A stretch of DNA of 64,000 nucleotides. It comes from Hymenopellis radicata (taxonomy: Eukaryota; Basidiomycota; Agaricomycetes; Agaricales; Physalacriaceae). The position numbers and the translations under genes are program-made. How positions within the stretch are numbered: position 1 is the stretch's first letter; every line of letters begins with the position of its first letter. The stretch lies in NCBI GenBank assembly GCA_015501595.1, contig JADNRX010000156.1:56892-120891 (forward strand), written 5' to 3'. The notes under the pieces were generated by a model. That model worked only from the letters and a program-made list of their open reading frames with translations, searched no databases and was not told the origin of the DNA. Below are positions 1 to 10,363 of the stretch, one piece after another.

Positions 1-561
1 TCCGCTCGTATATGGTCGTATTTCAGTTCGAACTTCAAAGTTAACTGGCAGAGGATGCGATCGACGTCCATCTCCGTCGTCCTTTGGTCGTCCCAGAAAG
101 TTTCAAGTAACCTATTATAACCACGAGCCAGTCGGAATTGAATTGAAACGGTGGTCAGATTATGTCGGAAGCCACAGAGCATGCCAGAGAGCCTCAGGTG
201 GGTATTTGTCGTCCCCATTTAAATTCATGATGTATGATCATGATGTTAATTTACAGCGATTTCTGGAGTCGACAAATGCGCGGCTACCTATGAACGGCAT
301 CGGCTCGACGAACTTGGCAGAAATACGAAATGCCTGGACAACCATAGTCGCCGGTGGGCGGTGGCCGGGGGCGCGCGATGACAGCGACACGTCTTTATGA
401 CTGAGACTGATGCACGTCCTCCCCCCGACGCTTTCACTTCAGTCTCATGCCATGTGGCTGGAAAGGCGCCTAAGGATTAATTTATCCCTGCGCTGTCCAG
501 CCATATAAGGACGAAGGTGAGTCACACTATTCTACAGGTTCTTGCCTTTGTCGCAACCAAG
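1..561. repeat. left arm of a long inverted repeat
   Basis: Reverse-complementing 15905-16469 gives a sequence that aligns with 1-561 almost end to end, with scattered substitutions and a few short indels. The inner edge of similarity is sharp, at CAACCAAG near 561. The outer edge is cut off by the window start, so the true length and any target-site duplication cannot be seen. No convincing coding content is visible. It could be a pair of dispersed repeats in opposite orientation or the ends of one larger element. Confidence 0.85.
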
Positions 562-745
562 TGCGAAATGTGCCTCCTACTACAATGCCGGCCTTCCACG
601 ATCTGTTCATTAAGCGGTGTATGCTGTACATGGTCCGCAAAATCCTCTCACCACGCCGTCTCGAACAGAAAGAGTTCAGACTCAGTCACACGTAGTCACA
701 TATTGGTATGGTAAATCTTTCGTAGAGCCTACATAGAGCCTCACC

Positions 746-2052
746 CCCAGTAAGAACGGCGTCTGTTAGTTTCCGTTTCCTGACGTTTATTTCCTTTAAT
801 TCTGTTCTTTTCCGTATGATTCTGTAATTTTCTGTAATTTTGATAGCTTTCAATCTGGAATCTTTGAGAAGTCTCTAAATCTTTCAACAAAGGTTTGCAG
901 AATCACTCACTTTCGCCAACTTTTGCCCAGAGTTGTCACAAAGTAAGTCAAGTTTCGAAAACTTTCGATACTCTTCATTGCAATCTGGACGTCGCAACTT
1001 GGTCGCGACTTAAAAGCACTTGTTCGCATCGATTGACGTAATACGCTTCTCTCCCTCTTACCTCCACGTCAGCGCCGTCGACTATCGTCCCTCTCCTACT
1101 GTGGCCCTCCCTTCGTGCGCCCGCAATGCTGGTTTTGCTGGACAACGACAGCCTGACCCTCTGTGGCATGTGGGCGCGACTGCTGCCATCACGGCTCGAC
1201 CAAGAGTGGAACCCACAGGACCTTGAAAGCGGTGGTGCGCCGACGCCGCGGCCCGCTACGCCCGACGAGGACGACCGGCGGATCCAGGACAAGGGCGCGC
1301 AACACGCACAACAAGATCGCCCAGGGTGGCATAAGGCCTATTTGACAGTACGTCCGTAAGGCGAGTACGGAATTAGGACTCCCACATACAATGTATTCTA
1401 ACCTTGATTCGCAGGCATCGCTGTTCATTTGGTCACGCTCATGTGTGTTATCTACCCTTGCATCTGCGTCGCGGTCCCATCGGTGTGTAGTGCCATTTTT
1501 GTGTCTACTCTGTCACTGACTCCGTCGCGTCGTAGCGCCCCGAACCGGTTACTGATAACGATGTCGACGAAGCCATGGAACCCGTGCAACGCGGCGGCGC
1601 ACGTCTGGCAGGTTTGCAGTGGGCGGCGGCGGAAGGCAGGAGTGGTGGGTAGGGATTAGTATCACCAGTAATCACGTAGCTGTATATTTCTGTATCTCAA
1701 AAGCGAAAACAGATTTAACGCAAGGAAACAGAAATTCAAAAGGATTAGAACGAATATTAACAGAAAAAAATCTGTATTTCGGTCGTTTTTCTGTATACAA
1801 ACAGATTTACAGAAACAAAGGCAAGGAAACGGCAAATAACAGACGCCGTTCTTACTGGGAGTAATCACGTAGCTGTATATTTCTGTATCTCAAAAGCGAA
1901 AACAGATTTAACGCAAGGAAACAGAAATTCAAAAGGATTAGAACGAATATTAACAGAAAAAAATCTGTATTTCGGTCGTTTTTCTGTATACAAACAGATT
2001 TACAGAAACAAAGGCAAGGAAACGGCAAATAACAGACGCCGTTCTTACTGGG
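746..2052. mobile_element. non-autonomous DNA transposon with terminal inverted repeats
   Basis: The left end CCCAGTAAGAACGGCGTCTG is matched in inverted orientation at the right end (…GACGCCGTTCTTACTGGG, to 2052). The similarity continues inward, imperfectly, for a few dozen bases. The flanks carry the same word, GCCTCACC at 738-745 and 2052-2059, so a 7-8 bp target duplication is likely. An 8-bp duplication fits hAT or KDZ-type elements. Only short, unrecognised reading frames lie inside (e.g. around 1126-1359), so it is probably a deletion derivative that moves in trans. Confidence 0.7.
1667..2052. repeat. perfect tandem duplication, 2 x 193 bp
   Basis: Positions 1667-1859 and 1860-2052 read the same through the whole unit, from AGTAATCACGTAGCTG to the terminal TTCTTACTGGG. 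The unit is A-rich and contains repeated CTGTAT/ACAGA words. Each copy ends in the outer terminal inverted repeat of the surrounding element, so the element has two successive right ends. Confidence 0.9.
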
Positions 2053-2388
2053 CCTCACCGTAGATCTCGCGGTGGAGCCTCGTAGAGGCCCAACTTTGAA
2101 CCTAGCTAGTATTAGAAGTGCAATTTCGGGTGATCCAGTCTGATCCAGTCCCTTCATTGTGAAACGAGCAACTTCTCAGCTAATTCCCTGAAGTTATAAC
2201 GAGTTGAAGCGGACATACTCACGCCCAGGCCCCAAGGGCCCAAGGGCCAAGTCTTACGGGTATTTGATTATTTTGACAGCTATTGGAGGTCAGAAAGTGG
2301 TATTTCGCTTTGGGCCTGGGCCAAGATAAATTAAAATGCGGCACAATCTGTCCTTGAAGTAAACTTTAAAAAATCGACTGCTGGCGAA

Positions 2389-2477
2389 AGGCACTACCAG
2401 GGGTCGAACCTGGGTTATGGGAAGATCGAGGACCAAGTGAATCAGAATCCCATGTGCTGCCACTACACTATAGCGCC
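2389..2477 (-). tRNA. tRNA-Gln (anticodon CTG) with 18-nt intron
   Basis: On the minus strand the acceptor GGCGCTA pairs with TAGTGCC. The anticodon stem TGGGA/TCCCA encloses TTCTGA plus an inserted 18 nt and a final T, and the T-arm is CCAGG-TTCGACC-CCTGG. The anticodon is CTG, giving glutamine. The insertion sits after position 37, the normal site of nuclear tRNA introns. A second gene with the same mature sequence but an 8-nt intron lies at 32505. The 5' end is 147 nt from the divergent QCR8 start. Confidence 0.93.
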
Positions 2478-2624
2478 ACGCTCCCTGAATCAAACTTGAT
2501 CTGACGTAACGCGGATGGCGCGCTATTTGTACATGTTTGAGGTTGAAGCTCTCCTTACCGGGGACTGACCGGGGACTATCGGCTTCACGCCAACGCTGAG
2601 CACCTTTCAACTACATCCACAACA

Positions 2625-3168
2625 ATGAGACCTTCACTTATCCGTCTTGGGGACATGCCTGGTCGTGAGTGTCGTCGTGCACGATGAACTCGGCCGTATT
2701 CTGACCATTTTCACGCTTTGCAGCCCGCCGGGCCTATGTGAGCCAATCATGCCGCGGTTATGACGAACGATGCTAATGGCGGCGTAGAACGTATGGTGGG
2801 GCGACAAGCACGGCCTTGTGAAGCAGCGGGGGATGTACCAGTACAGTGCGTGCTTTAATAAGACGTTGCTAATACACACGCTAATTGACATTTTTCTACA
2901 GCTTTGTCCCCCTTCCAGTCCAAAGCCGCACCCCACTGGGCACGCGATTACCTCTTCAACGGATACAGGCGTCTTTCGAAAGAGGCCATCTACTGGGTTA
3001 TTCCATTTAGCTTTGGTCAGTCTCGCCTTTTTCAAACCGCGTTGTACGGTGCTTATATTGCGTCAAGGCTACGGAGTCTACACCTGGGCCAACAACTACA
3101 CCGAATACATCGAAAGCAAAGCTGGACATCTCGCGGCTGTCGCGGCTGCTGGTGGTGAAGGGCACTAA
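2625..3168 (+). CDS. QCR8: cytochrome b-c1 complex subunit 8 (ubiquinone-binding QP-C type)
   Basis: This is a small subunit of mitochondrial respiratory complex III, which sits next to cytochrome b in the inner membrane. Five exons splice in frame: 2625-2664, 2724-2737, 2788-2845, 2902-3015 and 3068-3168. They give about 108 residues, the usual length for the family. The N-terminus has the fungal QCR8 pattern MRPSLIRLGDMPG. It continues with VWWGDKHGLVKQRGMYQY, then SPFQSKAAPHWARDYLFNGY, and ends with the conserved single membrane helix and YTWANNY…SKAGHLA. The second intron holds a good TGCTAAT branch point. The start was chosen because it gives the canonical N-terminus. No frame breaks were seen. 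Confidence in identity is high. Confidence 0.9.
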
Positions 3169-4724
3169 GTGCGCGAGGAGGTATGTATCCCCGCAACCCT
3201 TTATTTCGCCCAAATAATTCGTGCCAGGTGGTTTAATACACACTTGTATTCCATAATAGAATCAACGCCTTCGAGTGCCCCCCTCATCCTTGACGTGAAT
3301 TCAGTCCCCTAACGTTCCGCTTCGTGTATTTTCCGAGTGCCAAGAACGACCCCTTCAAATTTAGAGTCTTCTCGCTGAATTGCGACGAAAGATGCGTGTT
3401 GTCCAAGCCTGAGACACTGCAAAAAGTGGCTAGGCTCTGCGTGGTTAGGACATCGTGCTATGGATTCACTGCACTTCCACTTTTAGCATGTTCTGTGTTC
3501 CAGGTTAGTTCGCTGTCAGCGACGTTCAGTGTTGACATAATCTTAGGGAGAACGGTTCCACTACATGTTGAGGAGTGACATCGTACGCTGGTCATGCTAA
3601 TGTCATACCCTGTGGTGTTTGGGGTCAAAAGAAAGACAGTGACACAGAATGGTCGTAGTAGTGGATCCTCGACTTCAGTAGACATGGTGAGACGAGGAGA
3701 AACGCAAAAGAAGCGTACTTACATCTTCGCCCAGAAGTTGTCGAGAACCTGCCACTTCGAAACCACAGCTCAATCAGCAGATTAACATGTGCGTCCAGAG
3801 GTAAGCCTTCTATGTTCAACGCCTACGTGTCATACGATGTTAACGGAATCAGAAATACAATTTCGCTGCAGTATTTTCACCGTCTCCGGTGGGACACCCA
3901 GGGAGTTAGCCCTTCTGCCTACAGTTTCCAACAACAGAGTACAGTGCATTCCGTGCGTTGACAAGTAAACTTCGGTCGGTGTTTCTAAATGAGTAGCTTG
4001 AAGTTCTGGCTAGACTTCATGGTCTGCACGATGGTGGCGCTTATCCACGGGCCCATTCGGTATCTTTTACTAATCGTGCCGATGTCTTCGATCTTGAACG
4101 ATTCGTTGGCCGTTGTCAGCCTAAGCGCAGCTACAAGAGACCCATGCAGAAGAGACAATGCCTATCCGTGTCGGACGCGGTCAAGAATGTCCTAGGAAAC
4201 TCGAGACGCGGTTTGAGGTCCCGTTCGGCTATTTATATGCATCCTATTCGCAGACGCTGACAAGGTCTTCGTTTTAGACTGTTTGGGCCTAGTTCCCGGC
4301 AGATTGACCCTTGTTGGGGAAGGCGCTGGAAGTGGAAAACGCTGATCCTCTCTCGCTGCGCAGATAAAAATACTGCTCACGCTCGACGACATACGAGTGA
4401 TGTTTATTATGGCGACGAACATTTGGCACTTCAATGATCGTGATCTGCCCGTTCGCATCCTCCTGAAACAACGCCCGCTCTCCCCATCAATGTTCAGGGC
4501 GGTGTCAAACACCGCGTGAATCAATTAATTGCAGGCCATGGGGGTGATCTCTAACGGCATGTTTAGGCCTTGGTATGACTATTAAAGTGCGGGCAAGATT
4601 TTTTTCAGGTCCCCTTCCCTCACAGTTACAGCCACTCTCGCGGCGGCTTAGCCTTTTCCTCCCTTGGAAGACCTCCTTCCTATATCCTACTCTTCTCTCC
4701 TCTTCTTGGGGCTTCTAGTCCACC
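3169..4724. other. intergenic region, no gene recognised
   Basis: Only short frames with no recognisable family are present on either strand. A minus-strand stretch at 4289-4471 has mildly protein-like composition but carries no motif and has stops upstream. It probably contains the QCR8 3' UTR and the GH17 promoter; a pyrimidine-rich CTCCTCTTC tract lies just before 4725. Confidence 0.5.
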
Positions 4725-6343
4725 ATGTCGTCAAGTGACCAATTGACGTCCGCTCCTTTACAACAACCATCCGCCCAGTCCGGCATGTCCTATGCTCTGG
4801 AGAAGAGCCAGAAACGCAATAAGCGGGCCAAGTGGATTGTGCGTCTCTTTTTCCTTTCTTTCGATGTTTTCTAACAGATATCGTAGGCCATCGGCAGTAT
4901 AACGGCACTGCTCATACTGGTAGCCATCGGTGTCGGTGTAGGAGTCGGCGTTTCGAAGAATAAGAACAACAACAACAACAATTCCGCGGCTTCCTCTTCC
5001 AGCAGCTCCTCCAGCGACGAACCCACCCAGGACGGGCCTGGCGGTACAACACAGACGGACCCCAACGACCCCAGTTCCTTTACGAAGGATGCGAGACTGC
5101 ATAAATCGTTATATGGCCTCGCGTATACGCCTGTTGGCTCTCTCATGCCGAATTGCGGGAGCGTGCTGAAGGATATCATCGTCGACATACAGGTACGCGC
5201 GCGCACTTGACGCATTCCGGGCTGCTCGGCTAATGGATTTGTCCAGCTCATGTCTCAGCTAACAAACCGTCTCCGTTTGTATGGATCCGATTGTAATCAG
5301 TCCGCGCTTGTCGTATGTCGCTGTCTTCGTGTCCGATCCGAGTTTGTGGACTAATGTCATGCTTGTAGTTGGAGGCGATCAAGCAGACCAAGGTTGACAT
5401 GAAGGTGTACCTCGGCAACTATCCCGATATAACAGACGACACCGTGTACACCCGCCAGCGCGACGCTATCAAGGAGGCATTGCAGACGTACGGCCGTGAT
5501 CATGTTGCGGGCATTACTGTGGGGAATGAGTTTATCCTCAAGTGAGTCTTATGACTTTTTTGATTTCGTGTATTTAACGCCTTCCTTCAAGCTACGTTAC
5601 GGACCAGGGCGGTGACCCGAACGGTGCGACTGGTAACGTCGCGGGCGCGAAGCTAGTAACTTACATCAACGACACACGGTCCATGCTCCAAGACCTTGGG
5701 ATGGGCGACATGCAAGTCGGCAACTCTGATGCTGGGTACTACTTCAACGATCTCGTGCTCGAGGCGGTTGACTATGGCGTACGTGATTCCTATTCTCCGC
5801 CCGCCAATCTACGTATTGACGCGTAAGGCGTAGTTGGCCAATGTCCACCCGTGGTTCGCAGATGTCACCATTGACCAGGCCGCGAATTGGACATTCACCT
5901 CGTTTGACGAGGAGAACGTCCAGCACGCCGCTACTCTCCCTAACAAGGTGCGTTTGTTCTCCTACTACACATCCCATTTGATCTGACTGACGATTGGTGT
6001 AGCCCCAAATGTACATTGCCGAGACTGGATGGCCATCACAAGCCAACGACACCGCGCACGACAGCAACGGCGCCTCGACCGCGTCAGAGGCCAACTTGCA
6101 GACGTTCCTCGACAACTTTGTCTGCCAAGCGAACACGAACAACGTTGGATACTTCTACTTTGAGTTCTTTGACGAGAAGTGGAAGGATGAGATGTACGGT
6201 GGTGTTGAGGGCTACTGGGGTCTCTTCCATCAGAAGTAAGTCGCCGCTGTTCTGTCCCTCGTCTTCGGTTTGCTAATCTGCGTCGTCCTACTTTTAGCCG
6301 CACATTGAAGAACGTTCAAATACCGGACTGTTCTGCACCTTAA
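4725..6343 (+). CDS. membrane-anchored glycoside hydrolase family 17 (glucan endo-1,3-beta-glucosidase type)
   Basis: This is a probable cell-wall beta-1,3-glucan hydrolase or remodelling enzyme. Eight exons splice cleanly (4725-4838, 4887-5192, 5247-5312, 5369-5541, 5592-5778, 5834-5947, 6003-6235, 6298-6343) into 412 residues. It has a cytosolic N-terminus of about 38 residues and one membrane helix at about 39-60 (ALLILVAIGVGVGVGV). An Asn- and Ser-rich linker is partly encoded by an AAC microsatellite, and a GH17 barrel follows. The catalytic pair is visible as TVGNEF (Glu ~215, acid/base) and IAETGWPS (Glu ~327, nucleophile). There is no cleavable signal, so type II topology is inferred. 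All splice phases agree and no disruption was seen. It is related to fungal Scw/Btgl proteins; the exact substrate is an inference. Confidence 0.92.
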
Positions 6344-7069
6344 ACTTTTGGACTAGGACTATTTTCTACGCTTTCTTATGATCTCACGAGCGGAGCATTA
6401 TTTATCCTCTACTCACTTTTTTCGAACATTACGCGTACTTTGCTATCCTTTTTGTATTTCGTAACGAGCTATCTGGGCAACTTTGGATTTGGATCTTTTT
6501 CAGCAGCTAGTATGAAACGAGTGACAATGGGGAGTTCTTTGGATTGAATGGCGCTATACGGTGAAACCGTATTTGAGTCTAAGTACATATTGTACAGTCG
6601 CCTGGGCGATTAAGTATCCCGATGACGCCGGACCAGCACTGATTTGTTTTGGATGCCGTTATGTTCGTAGTCTGTTTATCTACTCATCTTCTGTACACAG
6701 TACAACCCGAGGTGAGTAAGTATCCATCGTCTTTTATTGCGCCACATTTCATCCAGAGATCTATTGCCGCCACGAAGCTTCTCGATGATGATCGCGCAGC
6801 AATTCACCTTTCTGATTGTGATCTCGTCGTGAATTTAGCTAATTTGGGAGTCAGATACAGCAAGGACTCAGGAGGCGGGACTGCTACGAGGAAAGGCGGG
6901 AGCACAGTTATACATGACCTTGCTGTGTCATTTTTACTGTGCTCAAGACTCAAGTCATGTATGACTCCCTATTTCACCCTCTAATTAGTAGCGGTCTTGT
7001 ATGAACCGTATTATGTATACCTAGGGTGGAAAGAGAAATAAATACAGACATGCTCTTGGGTATCTATAA
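6344..7069. other. intergenic region between convergent genes
   Basis: This holds the 3' flanks of the GH17 gene (+) and the deaminase-like gene (-). A frame at 6649-6984 has no recognisable motif. No RNA gene or repeat was noticed. Confidence 0.5.
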
Positions 7070-8629
7070 TCAATAGTAGCAGTCAAAGGCAACCTCCTCA
7101 ACAATCCGTTCCATGTGTTCCTGAGAACTCCCCAATAACGCCTCGATCACCTCGTCCGTCGCTTCATTCGGAATCATCCATTCATGGTACACCTTGCTGC
7201 AGCCTCTAGAGTACCACCACTTGTTGTCCTCGCCCTCTGGGAGGTGATCGATATAGCTCCCGCACGTCCAGCACACGGGCTTTGACGTCCCGAATGCCTG
7301 GTACGCCACATCCACGTCGTGTTTCGTGAGGTAGTGGATCAGCTGCAGTTCCGAGTGATACTTGGTGTGCACCTCGACGCCCTCGTCCCACGCGCTCGTG
7401 AGGAGCTCGGACTGGAGCAGCTCGGCGCGGAGCTGGTTGTCCAGATGTCCGAGGTCGGACCGGCATCCAGAGCTGCTGTCTTCAGACGAGGACGAGGATA
7501 CCCCACTACCGTCCGTTGATGAATGTCTGGAATGGCGGGCTTCCTCATTGTCGAGAAGAATAATCGGTATGCGCTGGGCGGGTGCTTCTGGCCAGCGATA
7601 GGTCCTAGCGAAGGGCCCTTCGTCGGCTTCGCTGATGAATGTGACGTCGACGACCCCGGTAGTTGGTTGCCCGATGACAGAGCGAATGAACGGGAGGCCG
7701 AGATGTGCGAATTGCATGGCTCCATTCTTGTACGCGGCGATGCGGGATATGCGGCGGAGGAGTTTGTGGAGGAAGATGCCTGAAGAGAGGTGGTGAGTCA
7801 ATGTCTAGCAAGGCAGTTCGAATTATACACACGATCTTGTATCTTGAGAGAGAGGCGGAAGGAGTGGTAATTAATGAGGTCGTAGAAGAATGTGGAATTG
7901 GCGAGCAGAGTGCACGCCGTGATGATGGAGGCAAGATAGGTACAGCGCTCTTCGGGGGCAATGTGGAGGCCTGTCCGGGCGTCTGGCTGGCGAGCGTCAC
8001 GAAGGACTGGATGAGGTACTCGTTGGCGCGCTTGGCGTCCCGCCATAGTTCGCAGCCATGGAGACGAATCCGCGAGATAGTTCGCCCTCTGGCCGATATA
8101 CCAACCACGAGGAAACCAAAGTCGTAAAGTGATACGCGGTTTGGCCCATTCCTTCATCCGTCTGCGCGACCAAGACGATCTTCCTCTGGATGCGTTCGTG
8201 TCCAATGTCCACCGCCATGCGCAGGAAGGCACGCGTAGCCGCCTCGGGAGTGCTGTCCACGTCGAGCAGGATCTGCCGCACGGTGGACAAGAATGACGAG
8301 ACGCATTCTTTGAGCTTTTCCGTTTTTGGATTTCCGTCGTTATTGGCGATATAGAGTGTTATGCGTCCCGTCTGAGCAGAAAACGCCACGGAGACAGAGT
8401 CGCCCTCTGCATTTTCGGACAAGACCGAGGCGATCCAGTTGAGGACATCGATGATATAGTCGTCCGTTGGCTGATGATTTATGTGCGGTTGTGAAACATC
8501 TTGGAGCTTCTCTATTATCCGTAGACGGAAGAGAAGGTCAAGTTGACGGGAGAGAGGTAGGGGAGGTGCGGACCCCTGGTCAAGAGGTAACAGAGATAAT
8601 GTCTCTGGTGGTGGATGTTCACATAGCAT
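7070..8629 (-). CDS. OTT_1508-like deaminase family protein, frame-disrupted
   Basis: The C-terminal exon (7070-7779) has the hallmarks of the OTT_1508-like deaminase fold, a cytidine-deaminase relative expanded in basidiomycetes. These are HSELQLIHYL (the H-x-E zinc/catalytic element) and SKPVCWTCGSYI (CxxC). It is joined through a good intron (7780-7832) to an upstream segment reading CTYLASIITACTLLANSTFF. The N-terminal part (8629 down to ~8070) reads in another frame, and ANEYLIQSFVTLA in the third. Two one-base frame changes near 8060-8000 cannot be explained by introns. Each would be repaired by one extra base, so either assembly errors or a pseudogene is possible. An alternative start lies at 8727. 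The substrate of the family is not known to me. Confidence 0.7.
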
Positions 8630-9230
8630 AGTAGTGCTGCAGTGAGGGATGCGACGTCCGAGTAAAGGGGCATTATTGCAACGATAGGAGGCGGTGGCTT
8701 AGGTAACTGCCGAAGGCGCGACGCCACGATTGCGAGCTACATTAATCAAGACATTAATGGAGCCTAGTACTCTTGACATCCGGGACGATTCACGATACAC
8801 TTGAGAGGAAGGAGATGAGTTGGGGAATTTGTGAAGCACGTGTTTAAAAAAAATGAGTTTGAGTTTGATGATCACGGATTCCGTTTAAGGACAACTCACC
8901 TTCTTCCTTCGAACGTTTTGTCTCCTCTTCTATGTCAAAGAGCACACGATACATTCAAACCGAAACACCTTCCTGGATATGGATCGGCCCGCGCACTCCG
9001 TGAGGGACACTATGCCAAATACTTTTCTAGTACTACCATGGTAAGGCTGTCACGTGCGCTAACATGACCGTACTTTGACCCACTCAATACCCGCGACCTC
9101 ATGTGAAAGGTTCCCCAAATGAATGGCGAACAGCTTGTCTATCACTTCAAATTGACGTCACCTTCATGGTCATCGGACAAGTTCCTTGCCAACGCAAGGC
9201 ATGTTTCTCAAGCGCGCTGCGCACTGTCTC

Positions 9231-10194
9231 ATGGCGACTCCCACCACTTCTTCAAGATGTACGTTGTTTTTCTTTTATCTTAATCTCCTCAACCTTAGAA
9301 CTCTCACAGTTAATTCACCAACCTCTGATGTTACGCTGAAGTCAGCAGACGATGTGCTGTTTCACACTCACAGAATCAACCTTGAAATGCACTCACAAGT
9401 GTTCGCGGACGCTGGAGGATCCACCCACCCCACGTCCAAAGAGGTCGTAGACCTGACTGAGTCTGCAGAAGTATTGGAGATAATGCTTCAATACGTTTAT
9501 CTACAGCCACAACCGGATCTAGGACATGTTCGCTTCGAAGTGGTAGCTGCTCTCGCCGAGGCTGTAGAGAAATACCAGATCTACTCCGCTATGGGCGTCT
9601 GTAGTCAGAAGATGAGGTGAGCTTTGATCATTCCATCTTCCTCGCACCATTGTGGACTGACGCGCTCATGCAGAGAGTACATCTCCAGTCATCCACTCGA
9701 GGTCCTGCTCTACAGTGTACGCCACAAGCGAGAGGACATCATGAACCAGTGTGCGGAAGCTACAATCAATATGTCCACAACCAAGATGCTCCGTAGTCTT
9801 CCTGCAAACATCTTCACAGCTTGGGTAAGAATCACATCTCGTCTTTCACCATTTGGAAGCTTCCCAACGCTTGCCGAAATAGGTTCAATACTACCAGGAT
9901 TGGGTCAACCTCATGAACAAGGAATATACCCGCTTTGGTCCGACACGGCACCACAAGAGCGACAGCAAGAACGCCACGGTGCACCATTGCGAAATCTGGG
10001 CAGAGAATTACGCCATGATAGCATACGAAATTGCTGGAAACCCGCACGGACTTTTGAGGCTTCGTTCGATATTAGAGAAGCGACAGACGCTCCTGGGAAA
10101 CAGATGCGACGACTGTAAACGGGAGTTGGGTTACTGGTATCATCAGTCTACTCGAGACAGAAATGATCTACCAAAGTTTAGCGAATACCTATAA
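9231..10194 (+). CDS. BTB/POZ domain protein
   Basis: Four exons (9231-9258, 9310-9616, 9674-9824, 9898-10194) splice in frame to 260 residues. The N-terminal half is a fungal BTB/POZ domain: SDVTLKSADDVLFHTHRINL, then a hydrophobic core ending VLEIMLQYVYLQPQPDL and an AEAVEKYQIY helix. The C-terminal half resembles the basidiomycete BTB extension and contains CDDCKRELGYWY, a possible CxxC metal site. The 9231 start gives MATPTTSSRFNSP leading directly into the domain. Such proteins usually mediate dimerisation or act as Cullin-3 adaptors; the role here is unknown. It overlaps neither neighbour, and the GMC gene converges on it. Confidence 0.82.
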
Positions 10195-10363
10195 CAAAGC
10201 ATTCCTTCTGACGCCTGCGCCACGTTGTTCTTGGATGGGTATAACCAAATTGTATTAAATATTACTTTGTGGGCGTACCCGACACCGTCTACAGTATGTA
10301 GTGCCATTATGTTAATCATAACAATATATCCAATATGTTGAATTCCAGCATCCCAGAAAGAAA

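Noticed and set aside
4289..4471. Possible protein remnant on the minus strand (FQEDANGQITIIEVPN)
   Set aside because: A vague resemblance to enzyme C-termini only; stops immediately upstream and no second supporting segment.
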